The notes under the pieces: model-generated
The model's database searches: none
Told to the model about the DNA's origin: nothing
What the model saw: the letters and a program-made list of their open reading frames with translations, nothing else
Assembly: GCF_001648555.1 (NCBI RefSeq)
Contig: NZ_LQXM01000025.1
Span: 1-64,000 of the forward strand
Length of the DNA: 64,000 bases
Source: Rossellomorea aquimaris TF-12
Lineage (GTDB): Bacteria > Bacillota > Bacilli > Bacillales > Bacillaceae_B
Direction: 5' to 3'
In this document: positions 44,830 to 57,190 of the stretch, in pieces
Layout: every line of letters starts with the position of its first letter
Position numbering within the stretch: the first letter of the stretch is position 1
Position numbers and translations under genes: made by a program

Positions 44830-44957
44830 AGTTTGATTAATAAAGGGACTTTTATGCAAGAAACAAAAGGTATATATTAAATATCCCTTAATGAGTCTAA
44901 ATACCTTATCCCCTACAATCTGATAGGATGAAAGTACAATATAAGAAAGGGGGCTTC

Positions 44958-45284
44958 ATGATGAAAGACATAAGCATGAAAGTAAATCCTCTATATTTGG
45001 AAGTAGATTTGTCGATTGCGTTTCAATTCGAATTTGAACAGGGTGGTAATAAGGTCGGTGAAGCTCTTGTATCAATTTATCCTACAAACGAGAAAAACAT
45101 CTCAATTCGCAAAGGTAAACATATCTCCGTTGCGAAACAAACCAAAGTAGCTGTTATTGATCATTTCGATGTGATTGGAGAAGTTGAAGAAGTTTGCATG
45201 AAAAAACTTAAATACTTTCTAAGCGTAATTGGAATTAGCGATGTACAAGCGGGCTATAAGATAAATCGTGGATTTGGTAAATAA
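44958..45284 (+). CDS. Hypothetical protein, possible regulator target
   Basis: About 108 aa, not recognised. Start at ATG 44958 or 44961, after AAGAAAGGGGG. A small soluble protein with a predicted beta-rich core (LYLEVDLSIAFQFEFEQGGNKVGEALVSIYP) and a helix near the end; no export signal. A copy of the presumptive operator of the HTH-TPR gene lies upstream. Its terminator is the perfect repeat-element hairpin at 45313-45361. Confidence 0.6.
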   Translation: MMKDISMKVNPLYLEVDLSIAFQFEFEQGGNKVGEALVSIYPTNEKNISIRKGKHISVAKQTKVAVIDHFDVIGEVEEVCMKKLKYFLSVIGISDVQAGYKINRGFGK

Positions 45285-45312
45285 ATACGTATTAAAGGCT
45301 TTTTATTTATCA

Positions 45313-45361
45313 ACAAGGTCCGTCCCTAGGAGGTTGCTTCCTTTTGAGGGACGGACCTTGT
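45313..45361 (+). repeat. Hairpin made of two GGGACGGACCT units, acting as a terminator
   Basis: acaaggtccgtccct (45313-45327) and agggacggaccttgt (45347-45361) are perfect inverted repeats around a 19-nt loop, followed by T8. It ends the 108-aa gene. Same repeat family as in the hut region. Confidence 0.85.
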
Positions 45362-45557
45362 TTTTTTTAATTACTATAACTTTTGTTTGTGGCCTTCCCT
45401 GTTGTCATTGGGGTAGATTCTCCAGATTTGTTAGGCGGCACCTTACTTGATATTTTTAAAGAGACATTCTATATTTATTATATTTTTCATTAGGTTTGAT
45501 AAAAAGCTTAAATGATAATCATCTCCAAGAAAGGTTTATAACCCCTTCTTCTTCATT

Positions 45558-45866
45558 ATTCCTTTAAGATTTTATCCTCATCTGATAGATCCCTGGTTTC
45601 TATTCTTATACGTGAGTTTAGTTCACTTTTTAAATGTCTTTTTTTAACGTACTTTCTTCAAATAGATCTTTCTTTGGCAAAGAACTTCTAACTAGTCTAG
45701 ATAAATTCAAAATGATATGGCTGCTGTACCAAAATTTATAAAAATATGTCCTTCTTCTTTTTTCAGTTTTGTTGAAGGATTTTAAACCTTATTTTCCTTT
45801 TTATGACTAACGAACTTCATTTATATTTTCTTTTAAATTCTTCTTTTGTGTTGTGTGAATTTATTC
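45558..45866 (-). pseudogene. Possible decayed anti-sigma remnant
   Basis: Immediately downstream of the ECF sigma gene, minus-strand frames give short coding-like pieces (HIFINFGTAAISF, PKKDLFEESTLKKDI, KSELNSRIRIETRDLSDEDKILKE) separated by stops. The first is weakly like NFAAALMV of the anti-sigma-like protein at 47266. The evidence is thin. The rest of the gap (45362-45557) is T-rich and shows nothing. Confidence 0.3.
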
Positions 45867-46394
45867 TCATTCATCAGTCCCCTCCTTTTGAAGCGTGACC
45901 TTTAATTTCTGTCTTCCTCTTTCCAATCGTGTCCGAACAGTAGATGAATTAATATTTAGGAGTTCTCCAATTTCTTGGGTTGATAGTTCTTCATAATAAT
46001 ATAATAGTATGATTTCTTGGTATTTAAGTGGGAGCGCAAAGATGTGCTGAGATACCTTATTTTTCTCTTCAGACTTCAAAAACTCTTGTTCCGGGATAGC
46101 AACAACTGCTTTGTTAAAAAATCGATGAAATTCATCAACTAACTTGTTTCTTCTAAAATAGGCAGACTTCCTATAGTCCTTGCAATGGTTCACAGTTATT
46201 CTATAAATCCAAGTTTTATAGGACGAATCCTTATGAAAGTTGTCAATTGAATGGTATGCTTTAATAAATACTTCCTGACAAATATCCTGTGCTGTTGACC
46301 AATCCTGCACATATAAATATGCAAGCTTTGTAATTTGAGTTTCATAACTATCAATTAACGATTCAATCAAACGCTCTCTATTAGTCTCCTCCAA
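45867..46394 (-). CDS. ECF-family RNA polymerase sigma factor
   Basis: Extracytoplasmic-function sigma factor. 175 aa with region 2 (about 20-85; LAYLYVQDWSTAQDICQEVFIKAYHSIDNF, then YKTWIYRITVNHCKDYRK) and region 4 (about 115-168; LPLKYQEIILLYYYEELSTQEIGELLNINSSTVRTRLERGRQKL). The start is TTG at 46394, supported by GGGGGAGGG nine bases upstream. No intact anti-sigma gene follows it directly, only a remnant; an intact anti-sigma-like gene lies 0.9 kb upstream on the same strand. SigV/SigW-like, regulon not predictable. Confidence 0.9.
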   Translation of the reverse strand: MEETNRERLIESLIDSYETQITKLAYLYVQDWSTAQDICQEVFIKAYHSIDNFHKDSSYKTWIYRITVNHCKDYRKSAYFRRNKLVDEFHRFFNKAVVAIPEQEFLKSEEKNKVSQHIFALPLKYQEIILLYYYEELSTQEIGELLNINSSTVRTRLERGRQKLKVTLQKEGTDE

Positions 46395-46546
46395 AAGCCA
46401 ATACCCTCCCCCTCACATGTTGTTTATATCTGTTAAAAAACGCCTTCCCTAATGTTTTTTAAAATGGATATTAAGTAGCTCCCATTTTTCGGGAGGAAAT
46501 CCTAAGGATTAATCACTATCCAACCTACTAACAAAAACTTCCTGCC

Positions 46547-47011
46547 TTAGTCATAACAAGCAGGTGTTAATTCTCCATTTCTTGATGTAATACTATTGTA
46601 TGAATATTTGATTTGTCTCCCGGTATATTCCTTTAATAACCGCTTCAATTCTTCATGAGGATTAAGAATAAACGATAAATCGAAAGTTATGTTCTGTCGT
46701 GGTTATAAAGATATCTGTGTCTGATTTTTACCATTTACTTTTTTCTTTTATCTTTTAAATGTGCATCAATAGGTTAACTACCATCACTTTCAGTTTTGGT
46801 TTAGCTATTCCAGGTCACATTTTTAAATTACTGAGGCCCTTTCCAACTGTCCTTCTATTTCTGAATATTAACAGAATCATCGGTTGTTCCATTTTTCTTC
46901 TTGAAAGACACCCCTCACGCATTCTTCAGTAGAATCAACGGTTGTTAAGCAAACAACCAAAACAACATATATGATTATGACTACGATTTCACACCAAACT
47001 ATTTCCCCCAT
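46547..47011 (-). pseudogene. Decayed gene with N-terminal membrane segment
   Basis: The minus-strand frame begins at an ATG near 47011 with MGEIVWCEIVVIIIYVVLVVCL (a single hydrophobic segment), then TTVDSTEECVRGVFQEEKWN before stops. Later pieces include QNITFDLSFILNPHEELKRLLKEYTGRQIKYSY ending at a stop at 46547. It reads as one frameshifted small membrane or lipoprotein-like gene between the sigma and anti-sigma genes. The intergenic remainder (47012-47216) shows nothing. Confidence 0.4.
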
Positions 47012-47216
47012 TTGTTTCTTGGCAAGTTTGAATGTGTCTATTTAGATTGTTTCTTATAATTATCATGCTTCAATTATTCTAATGGAGATTTCCCATTTAA
47101 TGTTAGACGAAACAAGGAAGAGCAATGTCTCAATTATTTCTAAGTAAATATAAAGATTTATATCCCTATACAGTATTCTTCTTATTATATACTCTTAATA
47201 AAGGTAAACTAACACA

Positions 47217-47252
47217 CTGAGGGACGGACCTCCAAGTAGGTCCGTCCCTCAG
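47217..47252 (-). repeat. Perfect hairpin of the GGGACGGACCT repeat
   Basis: ctgagggacggacct (47217-47231) and aggtccgtccctcag (47238-47252) with a 6-nt loop, 14 bp beyond the stop of the anti-sigma-like gene. The arm order is opposite to the copy at 45313. It can serve as a terminator, but no T-run follows. Confidence 0.85.
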
Positions 47253-47265
47253 TATTTATATTTTT

Positions 47266-48606
47266 TTATTCCCATTTTGGATTTAGCCAAACTATGTCTG
47301 GGTATCCCCATTTGTTGAGATTCTCATCTTTCTTTCTTCCATGGACGTAATAATCTGCTTTTTCTAGGGTTTCTTCATACTTATAAATATAAATCAGGTA
47401 GGAATAAGAGTGCCATAAGGATGTTTCTTGTAAATCCTGTCCAGATACTTTGGTTAGTTCTTCGAGAAATTTATGAGATATATCCTTAATCATTTCATCG
47501 GACGTGTTTTCCGGGACATAAATACCATATTCTAACCATTCAGATTGACTATACTGTTTAACTTCCGTTGCCTCAGTCGTGTTAATAATCCTTTCACGAG
47601 CCCAAGAAAACCACTCGCTATTATAGTCTTCGGTTTCCTCGTCTTGTTGATATGAAACCTCGCTATCATACCATTCAGAGTTAATGTTATTTTTACGCAG
47701 CTCCACCAATGTAATTGAGGACCCCAGGTCAATGATTTCAATATCTTCATTTCTTTCTCCAGTGCTAATTGTATTAAAACCCTCCAGTCTCATTTCAATT
47801 TGATAATCACCTAAACCATATACAGCTAGGAAATAATCATTTAAAGCATCAAAATAGTAAATGGGTTCACCAAAAACCTCTATTACTTGTTTTAATTTAT
47901 AACCTGTATTTCCATGGACAGATCTGATTGCATTTACGTATCCATCTTCTGCATGAGTGTATGACAAATGATACTCTTGAATCTTTTGATAGATACCATG
48001 CCCGGTTACAATGAGATCTTTATTTCCATATTCTTTTTTGATGCTTTCATAGGAATCTCCAATATTAAAAGAAGTAAGGTAGAAATTTCCTTCTCTGGCT
48101 GCTTTCTTAAACCCTTCAGGATTATTCATTAATTGTGAGAAGTCAAAAACCTGAGTTGACTGGTTTGTTTCTTTTTGTTTTGTTTCTTCTTGATTTTTTT
48201 GTTCTTCATTTTTACTCTCTACTTCTTGCTTCCTTCTTACTTCCTCTTGATTTTTTCTTTCCTTCTCTGCTGATTTTTGATATATTATCTTTTCATCCCT
48301 CAATTTTTCTTCGAATTCGTCGGATGGAATGAATGTATATTGAGCACTTGGTTCCTTTATATCCTCTACCTTCATTTCTTCAACCAATTCTATTCTTGAA
48401 AGATAACTGCTACTTAATATCGTGACTAATACTATTACCATTAGTGCTGCTGCAAAATTGGTGAGGGGTTTATTTCGTTTTATCACTTTCGAATTTTGCT
48501 TTTTAATTTTTGTCATTATGCTTCTTTTCTGACTCACCAATTCAATATCTTGAAACATTTCCTTGTCGAGCTGTTTCTTTAAGTTCTCTAAAGGGTCCCT
48601 ACTCAT
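47266..48606 (-). CDS. Anti-sigma-like membrane protein with DUF4309-like domain
   Basis: Probable regulator of an ECF sigma factor. 446 aa: a cytoplasmic N-terminus (1-48; MSRDPLENLKKQLDKEMFQDIE), one membrane helix (about 49-70), a highly charged Glu/Lys/Gln coiled segment (about 100-150, EEQKNQEETKQKETNQ), a DUF4309/YjgB-like domain (about 175-285; GDSYESIKKEYGNKDL, YKLKQVIEVFGEPIYY) and an unassigned C-terminus. The order N-in / DUF outside fits an anti-sigma factor. A decayed ECF sigma lies directly upstream, and GGAGG precedes the ATG. Confidence 0.75.
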   Translation of the reverse strand: MSRDPLENLKKQLDKEMFQDIELVSQKRSIMTKIKKQNSKVIKRNKPLTNFAAALMVIVLVTILSSSYLSRIELVEEMKVEDIKEPSAQYTFIPSDEFEEKLRDEKIIYQKSAEKERKNQEEVRRKQEVESKNEEQKNQEETKQKETNQSTQVFDFSQLMNNPEGFKKAAREGNFYLTSFNIGDSYESIKKEYGNKDLIVTGHGIYQKIQEYHLSYTHAEDGYVNAIRSVHGNTGYKLKQVIEVFGEPIYYFDALNDYFLAVYGLGDYQIEMRLEGFNTISTGERNEDIEIIDLGSSITLVELRKNNINSEWYDSEVSYQQDEETEDYNSEWFSWARERIINTTEATEVKQYSQSEWLEYGIYVPENTSDEMIKDISHKFLEELTKVSGQDLQETSLWHSYSYLIYIYKYEETLEKADYYVHGRKKDENLNKWGYPDIVWLNPKWE

Positions 48607-48903
48607 TAGTTAACCTCCTCTCTCCCATTAAAATTTGCAATATTTCTTTTCTCTCGATCAAAACCATTAGGAACAGTTGAATTCTTCATCTGATAATTCT
48701 TCAAAAGGATAGATTTTCCCATGAAAAAAACTTGCATCTAATAGTCCTTTAAAATTTAATTGCAATCCGATATATCTAAATTTTATAACTTAATTCCCCG
48801 CTAAAAGTATTAAATGATTGGCAGTAGACAAATCCTGAACATAGAAATAAGTAAGCTTTAGGATTCGGTGTTCAAATTCTTCTATTAACCTGTCAATTAT
48901 CTT
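48607..48903 (-). pseudogene. Decayed ECF sigma factor gene
   Basis: On the minus strand the frame starting near 48903 reads DRLIEEFEHRILKLTYFYVQDLSTANHLI, clearly homologous to region 2 of the intact sigma (ESLIDSYETQITKLAYLYVQDWSTAQDI), then breaks. Further down, EELSDEEFN and TVPNGFDREKRN match the region-4 part EELSTQEIG ... STVRTRLERGRQK in other frames. The middle of the gene is deleted. It ends against the anti-sigma-like gene, so it was the cognate sigma of that operon. Confidence 0.7.
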
Positions 48904-48909
48904 CCCCCC

Positions 48910-49158
48910 CTAATCTGATGTACAATACTCCCTATATATTTCTCTCCTATTAATCCAACCGTCCCCATCGTTCAGTTTCAAAAATTCATTTTTTATTTGA
49001 AGTACAGCCTCTCTTTTTGTGGTTTTTCTAAAGATTAGACGATTCTTGTGTTTTGAGTGTCTCAAAATGGTTTGATTTATTTGAAAGATTTTATTAATGA
49101 AGAAATTAAGGAGGAGGCATTTGACAAGAGGTTCTATTTTATCTCGTTCTATTTACTG
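48910..49158 (-). pseudogene. Open frame without a start, possible gene remnant
   Basis: An open stretch of about 82 codons on the minus strand, ending FLKLNDGDGWINRREIYREYCTSD, lacks a credible start and ribosome site. It could be the C-terminal part of a lost gene. It overlaps nothing else. Confidence 0.25.
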
Positions 49159-49170
49159 AAGTTTTTACAA

Positions 49171-49215
49171 TAGAAAAAGGTATATCCAATTAATGAAGGG
49201 ATATACCTTTTTCTA
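49171..49215 (-). terminator. Terminator of the hut operon
   Basis: The perfect 17-bp stem tagaaaaaggtatatcc / ggatatacctttttcta with an 11-nt loop, just after hutG; the tail on the minus strand is T-rich. Confidence 0.85.
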
Positions 49216-49221
49216 GATAGA

Positions 49222-53091
<3,870 letters not shown>

Positions 53092-53099
<8 letters not shown>

Positions 53100-54624
53100 T
53101 GGTTGTTTCCTCCTTTGTTTTGGTTGTTTTATTGATGGAGCTTAACTGGAACTGTTTCAACCATGTGTTGGCGTTTTCTATGTCTTTAGAAAAGATGCGA
53201 TCCTTTGTAATAGAAGGAACAACCTTTCTCGCTTCTTCGTAAAACTGACGGGTTTTACTTGCCAGGAGGTCCGTCCCTCGATGCTCGACTGCTTGCAAGT
53301 TGCAGATGAGTTCGACAGCGAGGACTCTTCGGGCGTTTTGCAGGATTTGATAAGCATGTCGTGATCCGATGGTTCCCATGCTGACGTGGTCTTCCTGGTT
53401 GGCTGAAGATGGAATGGAGTCCACGCTTGCAGGGTGAGCCAGTGTTTTGTTTTCAGATACGAGTGAGGCTGCACAGTATTGCATGATCATGGCACCCGAT
53501 TGCAGTCCAGGCTGCGGACTAAGGAACGGTGGCAGATCATTGAGCTGTGGATTTACCAGTCTTTCGATACGTCTTTCTGAGATGTTTGCCAGTTCAGCAA
53601 GGGCGATTTTCATAAAGTCCATGGCAAATGCGATTGGCTGACCATGAAAGTTCCCTCCTGAAATAATCTTTTCTCCGTCATCAAAAATCAGTGGATTATC
53701 TGTTGCAGCATTCATTTCGATTTCCAGCTTTTCTTTTACATAATCAAGTGCCTGCCAGGACGCTCCGTGAACCTGAGGGATACATCTTAACGAATACGCA
53801 TCCTGCACACGTAGTTCCCCTTGCTTGGTTGTTAATTGACTATCTTGTAAATAGTTTCTGATTCGTTTTGCCGTTGCTACTTGTTGAGGATACCCTCTTA
53901 CAATATGAATATCTTCGTCGAAGGCATCCATGATTCCTCTAAGCCCTTCCATTGTTAAACTTGCGATTATTTCACTTTGGTATGCAAGTTCCTCTGCCTC
54001 AAGGTAACCAATCACACCCATAGCCGTCATAGCTTGTGTTCCGTTAATAAGAGCCAGCCCTTCCTTTGCTTGAAGCTGGATAGGGAAAATGTTTTCTTTT
54101 GAAAGAACAGGCAGCGTTTGATGGATTTCACCTTTGTAGTGAACCTCTCCTTCTCCCATTAAAGCGAGTGCTAAATGAGAAAGAGGTGCCAAGTCTCCAC
54201 TGGCCCCGAGTGAACCCTGCTGTGGAATAACTGGATGAATGCCTTTGTTCAGAAATTCCGTTAAACGTTCTACAATAACCGGTCTGACACCGGAGTACCC
54301 TTTTAACAGAGCATTTGCTCTTAATAGAAGCATCGCCCGTGAAACATTTTCTGGAAATGGTTCCCCAACGCCACATGCATGTGAATGGATTAAGTTAAGC
54401 TGCAATTCCTCAACATCCTCAGCATCAATCAACACATCACTAAACTTTCCAAAGCCTGTGTTAATCCCATACACCACACGTTTCTCTTTCACAATTTTCT
54501 CAACTGCTGCCCGACTCTTCTTCACCCTCTCCATACTCACAGGCGAAAGCATCACCTGCTCCTTCCCATAAACAACCCTCTTCGCTTCCTCCAACGTCAA
54601 CGAACAACCCGTTAACTCAACCAT
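53092..54624 (-). CDS. hutH: Histidine ammonia-lyase HutH
   Basis: Converts L-histidine to urocanate and ammonia. 510 aa from the ATG at 54624 ([13 protein letters not shown]), close to the B. subtilis size; a 22-codon upstream extension runs through a repeat relic and is unlikely. The MIO prosthetic-group triad is in [12 protein letters not shown]; also [18 protein letters not shown] and [11 protein letters not shown]. The repeat copy at 53266-53279 encodes HRGTDLLAS, where B. subtilis has YRGIEHAAS, so the motif arose by substitution rather than insertion (comparison from memory). Confidence 0.96.
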
Positions 54625-54643
54625 TCCAATCACCCCATATTTT

Positions 54644-54656
54644 AGGGACGCACCTC
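54644..54656 (-). repeat. Variant repeat copy (GGGACGCACCT)
   Basis: AGGGACGCACCTCC, one base different from the main motif, followed by AAAAGTTGCTTCTCC, which resembles the loop of the 45313 hairpin. Lies in the hut leader upstream of hutH. Confidence 0.6.
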
Positions 54657-54742
54657 CAAAAGTTGCTTCTCCAACAACCTCTCGAGACAAACCCCTTTAG
54701 ATTAATAAAACGTTTAATGTTACTTGATTGCTTTAAAGTACC

Positions 54743-54755
54743 GAGGGACGCACCT
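54743..54755 (-). repeat. Variant repeat copy (GAGGGACGCACCT)
   Basis: Second copy of the same variant in the hutP-hutH interval. Confidence 0.6.
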
Positions 54756-54782
54756 TTGAGTTTTCCGGCCCCTCCCTCAAAA

Positions 54783-54838
54783 AACACAAAAAGAGACTCG
54801 ACCAAAGACAGACCTCTGCCTTTAGTCGAGCCTCCTTT
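54783..54838 (-). terminator. HutP-controlled attenuator between hutP and hutH
   Basis: On the minus strand ctcgactaaaggcaga pairs with tctgtctttggtcgag (about 16 bp with two wobbles) around GGTC, then a T-rich tail. The position matches the B. subtilis hut leader, where HutP plus histidine binds NAG triplets and prevents termination; UAG/NAG triplets occur just upstream (tattAGttgaaaggAGgc). Regulation is inferred from the homologue. Confidence 0.8.
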
Positions 54839-54862
54839 CAACTAATATCTGTAGGCTCTTCT

Positions 54863-55309
54863 TTATATATGATTTATTCCTAATCCAATCGTTTCGTGCT
54901 CTAACCCTTTTATCGGTGCACCAATCGTTCCATACAAGGCAACGGCAATCCACTCGCCTTCTTCCTCGTTCTCATAGGGAGTTCCTCTAACGACGGAGAA
55001 CCGTAATCCAACCGTACGTAAAATTTCCCCAAGCTGAGTATGTCCACGGGTCACACCTGTTAATGCTTCCATAATGGCATGGTACAAAGCATGCATCTCC
55101 CGGTAGAGATCTTCCCGGACGATATCACTTCTCTTCGCTGCTGTTTCAATGGCAGCGACTATCTTCTGACTGTCCATAGAACCAATTTTACCGGTACAGT
55201 AGCTCCAATTTAATTCATTGAAATGCTGATTCCACTCTTCCTCTTCTCTATCCAAAAGTAAAAGTAGCATCGCATTCTTTCCAATACGAGATTGCTCGAT
55301 CTGTTTCAA
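54863..55309 (-). CDS. hutP: hut operon antiterminator HutP
   Basis: RNA-binding antiterminator that, with L-histidine and a divalent metal, binds the hut leader so that transcription reaches hutHUIG. 148 aa with the family pattern [48 protein letters not shown], and the His-rich C-terminus [13 protein letters not shown]. The start is TTG at 55309 with AAGGTG upstream. It lies between the operon promoter and the attenuator, as in B. subtilis. Confidence 0.93.
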   Translation of the reverse strand: MKQIEQSRIGKNAMLLLLLDREEEEWNQHFNELNWSYCTGKIGSMDSQKIVAAIETAAKRSDIVREDLYREMHALYHAIMEALTGVTRGHTQLGEILRTVGLRFSVVRGTPYENEEEGEWIAVALYGTIGAPIKGLEHETIGLGINHI

Positions 55310-55360
55310 CTGGCATTCGCACCTTACTTGAAAATTCTAAAAATACTAATAACTACTTAT

Positions 55361-55389
55361 ATTGTATGGTCTTCGGTGAAAGAGGTCAA
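55361..55389 (-). promoter_or_regulatory. Predicted hut operon promoter
   Basis: On the minus strand TTGACC, 17 bp, TACAAT, about 50 bp upstream of hutP. A near-consensus vegetative promoter. I did not identify CcpA or CodY sites with confidence. Confidence 0.7.
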
Positions 55390-55475
55390 CGGAAAAAGTG
55401 CTGATTTTACAAACTTAGAGAGGTAGTTTGGTAGCGTGGTAAAGGGTTTTATGTGGGACTTAGTAAAGACTATTT

Positions 55476-55491
55476 TGAGGTCCGTCCCTCA
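55476..55491. repeat. Single repeat copy (TGAGGTCCGTCCCTCA)
   Basis: An intergenic copy of the dispersed motif between hutP and the 160-aa gene; a partial second unit (gacgtccct) follows 21 bp on. Confidence 0.8.
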
Positions 55492-55543
55492 AAAATGAAA
55501 GTAGACGTCCCTATTGATAGGTTCGTCTAGTTGTCATCTTTCA

Positions 55544-56026
55544 TTATTCTTCTTGTTTGTTGCTATTTCCTTTGTATACTTCTGGGTGATTCATAAGGTA
55601 TGTTACGGTCCCTTCGTCATTTCGGAAACTAAGATAAGATAGAATATCATTCTTATCTTCTATTGAAAGTGGAGTGTCGTTCGGGTAGAGTGGACGAATG
55701 TTTATTTTGGTTTTTCCGTTTTGTTTTTCAAGAACCACTTTGCAATCCTTTGGAATCTGATCATCAACCCGAACAAACTTAAAGGGTATTACTTGCTTAA
55801 AATCGATTGGAACAGCAAACAGTGTCGTAAAACCAACCGTTTCGAGAATTCGATCAGAATACATAATACATTCTAATGCATGTGAGAATCCGGGAGGTCT
55901 ACTGACAACGACGAGTCGATTGTAGTAATGCTGACCTTGAAACACAACTAGGTGCTTTTTCTTCCTCGTGTTTATCTTTCTAGAAACGTGAAAATCTTCG
56001 AAAACTAAGATAAAATCTTTTTTCAT
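55544..56026 (-). CDS. Hypothetical protein
   Basis: 160 aa, not recognised. A soluble, basic, beta-rich protein starting MKKDFILVFEDFHVSRKINTRKKKHLVVFQGQHYYNRLVVVSR, with VIPFKFVRVDDQIPKDCKVVLEKQNGKTKINIRPLYP in the middle. GGAGGAG ribosome site. It lies directly downstream of the RAYT gene on the same strand (about 90-bp gap) and could be co-transcribed with it, but no link in function is known. Confidence 0.65.
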   Translation of the reverse strand: MKKDFILVFEDFHVSRKINTRKKKHLVVFQGQHYYNRLVVVSRPPGFSHALECIMYSDRILETVGFTTLFAVPIDFKQVIPFKFVRVDDQIPKDCKVVLEKQNGKTKINIRPLYPNDTPLSIEDKNDILSYLSFRNDEGTVTYLMNHPEVYKGNSNKQEE

Positions 56027-56114
56027 CTTCTCCTCCTTAGATACAGGTCTATTTTCCTACACTTAACGTTTCGACATATTTTTCCAATTTCCTGTAATTT
56101 TTTCCAAAAATATT

Positions 56115-56675
56115 TTATTTTTTTACCACTTTAGTTGTAATTTCTTCTTTTTCAATATATTCCTTATAAAATTTCACTTGTGGCTCGGGAAAATAGGACA
56201 GAGTTTTTGTTTTTGAGAGGAGTGGGTTATGAATGGAGTGAAAATAAGAGGGGTAACTACTCCATGGATAATTTTCAGCTCGAGAAATTAATTTAGCTTG
56301 AACTGGATTCTGATGGATATACCTGCTCAACTGAAGAAAATAAGCGGTGGAATCTACGAGGGTGGAACCATATCGTCCTTGAAATAGATGACCAATAAAA
56401 TCATATTTTTTATTGAAAAATACAGCGTAACGTGTGTGAAGAGTTCTAAAAATTTGAGCAAGGGGAACGTGGTGGGTTTCAAGTAGTAAATGAATGTGGT
56501 TTGTCATGAGACAATAGGCATGGAGGGTAAAAGGGTATTTATCTTTCGTGTCTTGCAAGTAATATAAATATTTCTCCCGGTCTTCAATGTGGAGGAAGAG
56601 ATCCTGCTTCCGATTTCCTCTAGCTGTAATGTGGTAGGTGGCTCCAGGAGACCAATTACGAGGGTTTCGAACCAT
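56115..56675 (-). CDS. REP-associated tyrosine transposase (RAYT, Y1_Tnp)
   Basis: Single-strand DNA transposase-like protein of the IS200/IS605 HUH superfamily, domesticated RAYT branch. 186 aa: N-terminal ARGNRKQDLFLHIEDREKYLYYL, the metal-binding HUH motif in MTNHIHLLLET, the helix with the candidate catalytic tyrosine in LQLSRYIHQNPVQAKL, and the family WSSYPSYF tail. No IS ends flank the gene. RAYTs recognise palindromic REP sequences; the GGGACGGACCT hairpins at 45313 and 47217 and the nearby single copies are obvious candidate partners. Confidence 0.9.
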   Translation of the reverse strand: MVRNPRNWSPGATYHITARGNRKQDLFLHIEDREKYLYYLQDTKDKYPFTLHAYCLMTNHIHLLLETHHVPLAQIFRTLHTRYAVFFNKKYDFIGHLFQGRYGSTLVDSTAYFLQLSRYIHQNPVQAKLISRAENYPWSSYPSYFHSIHNPLLSKTKTLSYFPEPQVKFYKEYIEKEEITTKVVKK

Positions 56676-57028
56676 TAAAACACTCCCTTTTCATTATTTT
56701 CACCCTGTTTTTATTCGACACTACTTGTCAAAAATCCTCTTTTTTCACTGAAAATCATTTGAGAAGAGGTCCGTCCCTCAAATAGACCTCTCCATTGATT
56801 AGGTTAGTTTTCTTATGAGTAAGTAGCTTTGATTGTTTGTGGCGGATAAGATTGGTTTGTGTTTTTACGAGATTGATTTTCTTGGTTGAAGTATCAACGA
56901 AGTAGATGAGCCGCTTGTTTCCGTAGTTTCCTTCACTGAAAATCAACCCCTGCTAAACAAACCCCTATGATTCTATGAGAAAACTTCGAAGACGAAGAAA
57001 AAAAGCGCTTAGATTCCATTTGGGAAAA
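56676..57028. other. Intergenic region with a repeat copy
   Basis: About 350 bp upstream of the RAYT gene; holds the repeat at 56766-56779 and the terminator of the 53-aa gene (below). No other gene is supported. Confidence 0.4.
56766..56779. repeat. Single repeat copy (GAGGTCCGTCCCTC)
   Basis: Exact 14-bp copy of the dispersed motif upstream of the RAYT gene, with agacctct 12 bp further on as a partial inverted partner. Confidence 0.8.
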
Positions 57029-57042
57029 CTAAAGCGCTTTTT
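56999..57042 (-). terminator. Terminator of the 53-aa gene
   Basis: aaaaagcgctt and aagcgcttttt with paired inner ttcc/ggaa; the 5' arm overlaps the last codons of the minus-strand small gene. Confidence 0.75.
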
Positions 57043-57190
57043 CGTTATTATTGAATGTATATGCAGTTTGCAATTCTTGTTTTAACCAATGTAACATTTT
57101 ATTGGCATCCATATTCCCTTGTTGACCCTTGTCGAATGCTTTTTGCATGACAGAGAGAACATGTTGCTCATTACTGGTTTCCCTTTTCAA
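57029..57190 (-). CDS. Small hypothetical protein, 53 aa
   Basis: A short gene with a TTG start at 57190 and AGGAGG about seven bases upstream; stop at 57029 within a terminator hairpin. The product begins KRETSNEQHVLSVMQKAFDKG and continues with a likely amphipathic helix (DANKMLHWLKQELQTAYTF). Soluble, not recognised. The combination of ribosome site and terminator makes a real gene likely. Confidence 0.7.
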   Translation of the reverse strand: MKRETSNEQHVLSVMQKAFDKGQQGNMDANKMLHWLKQELQTAYTFNNNEKAL

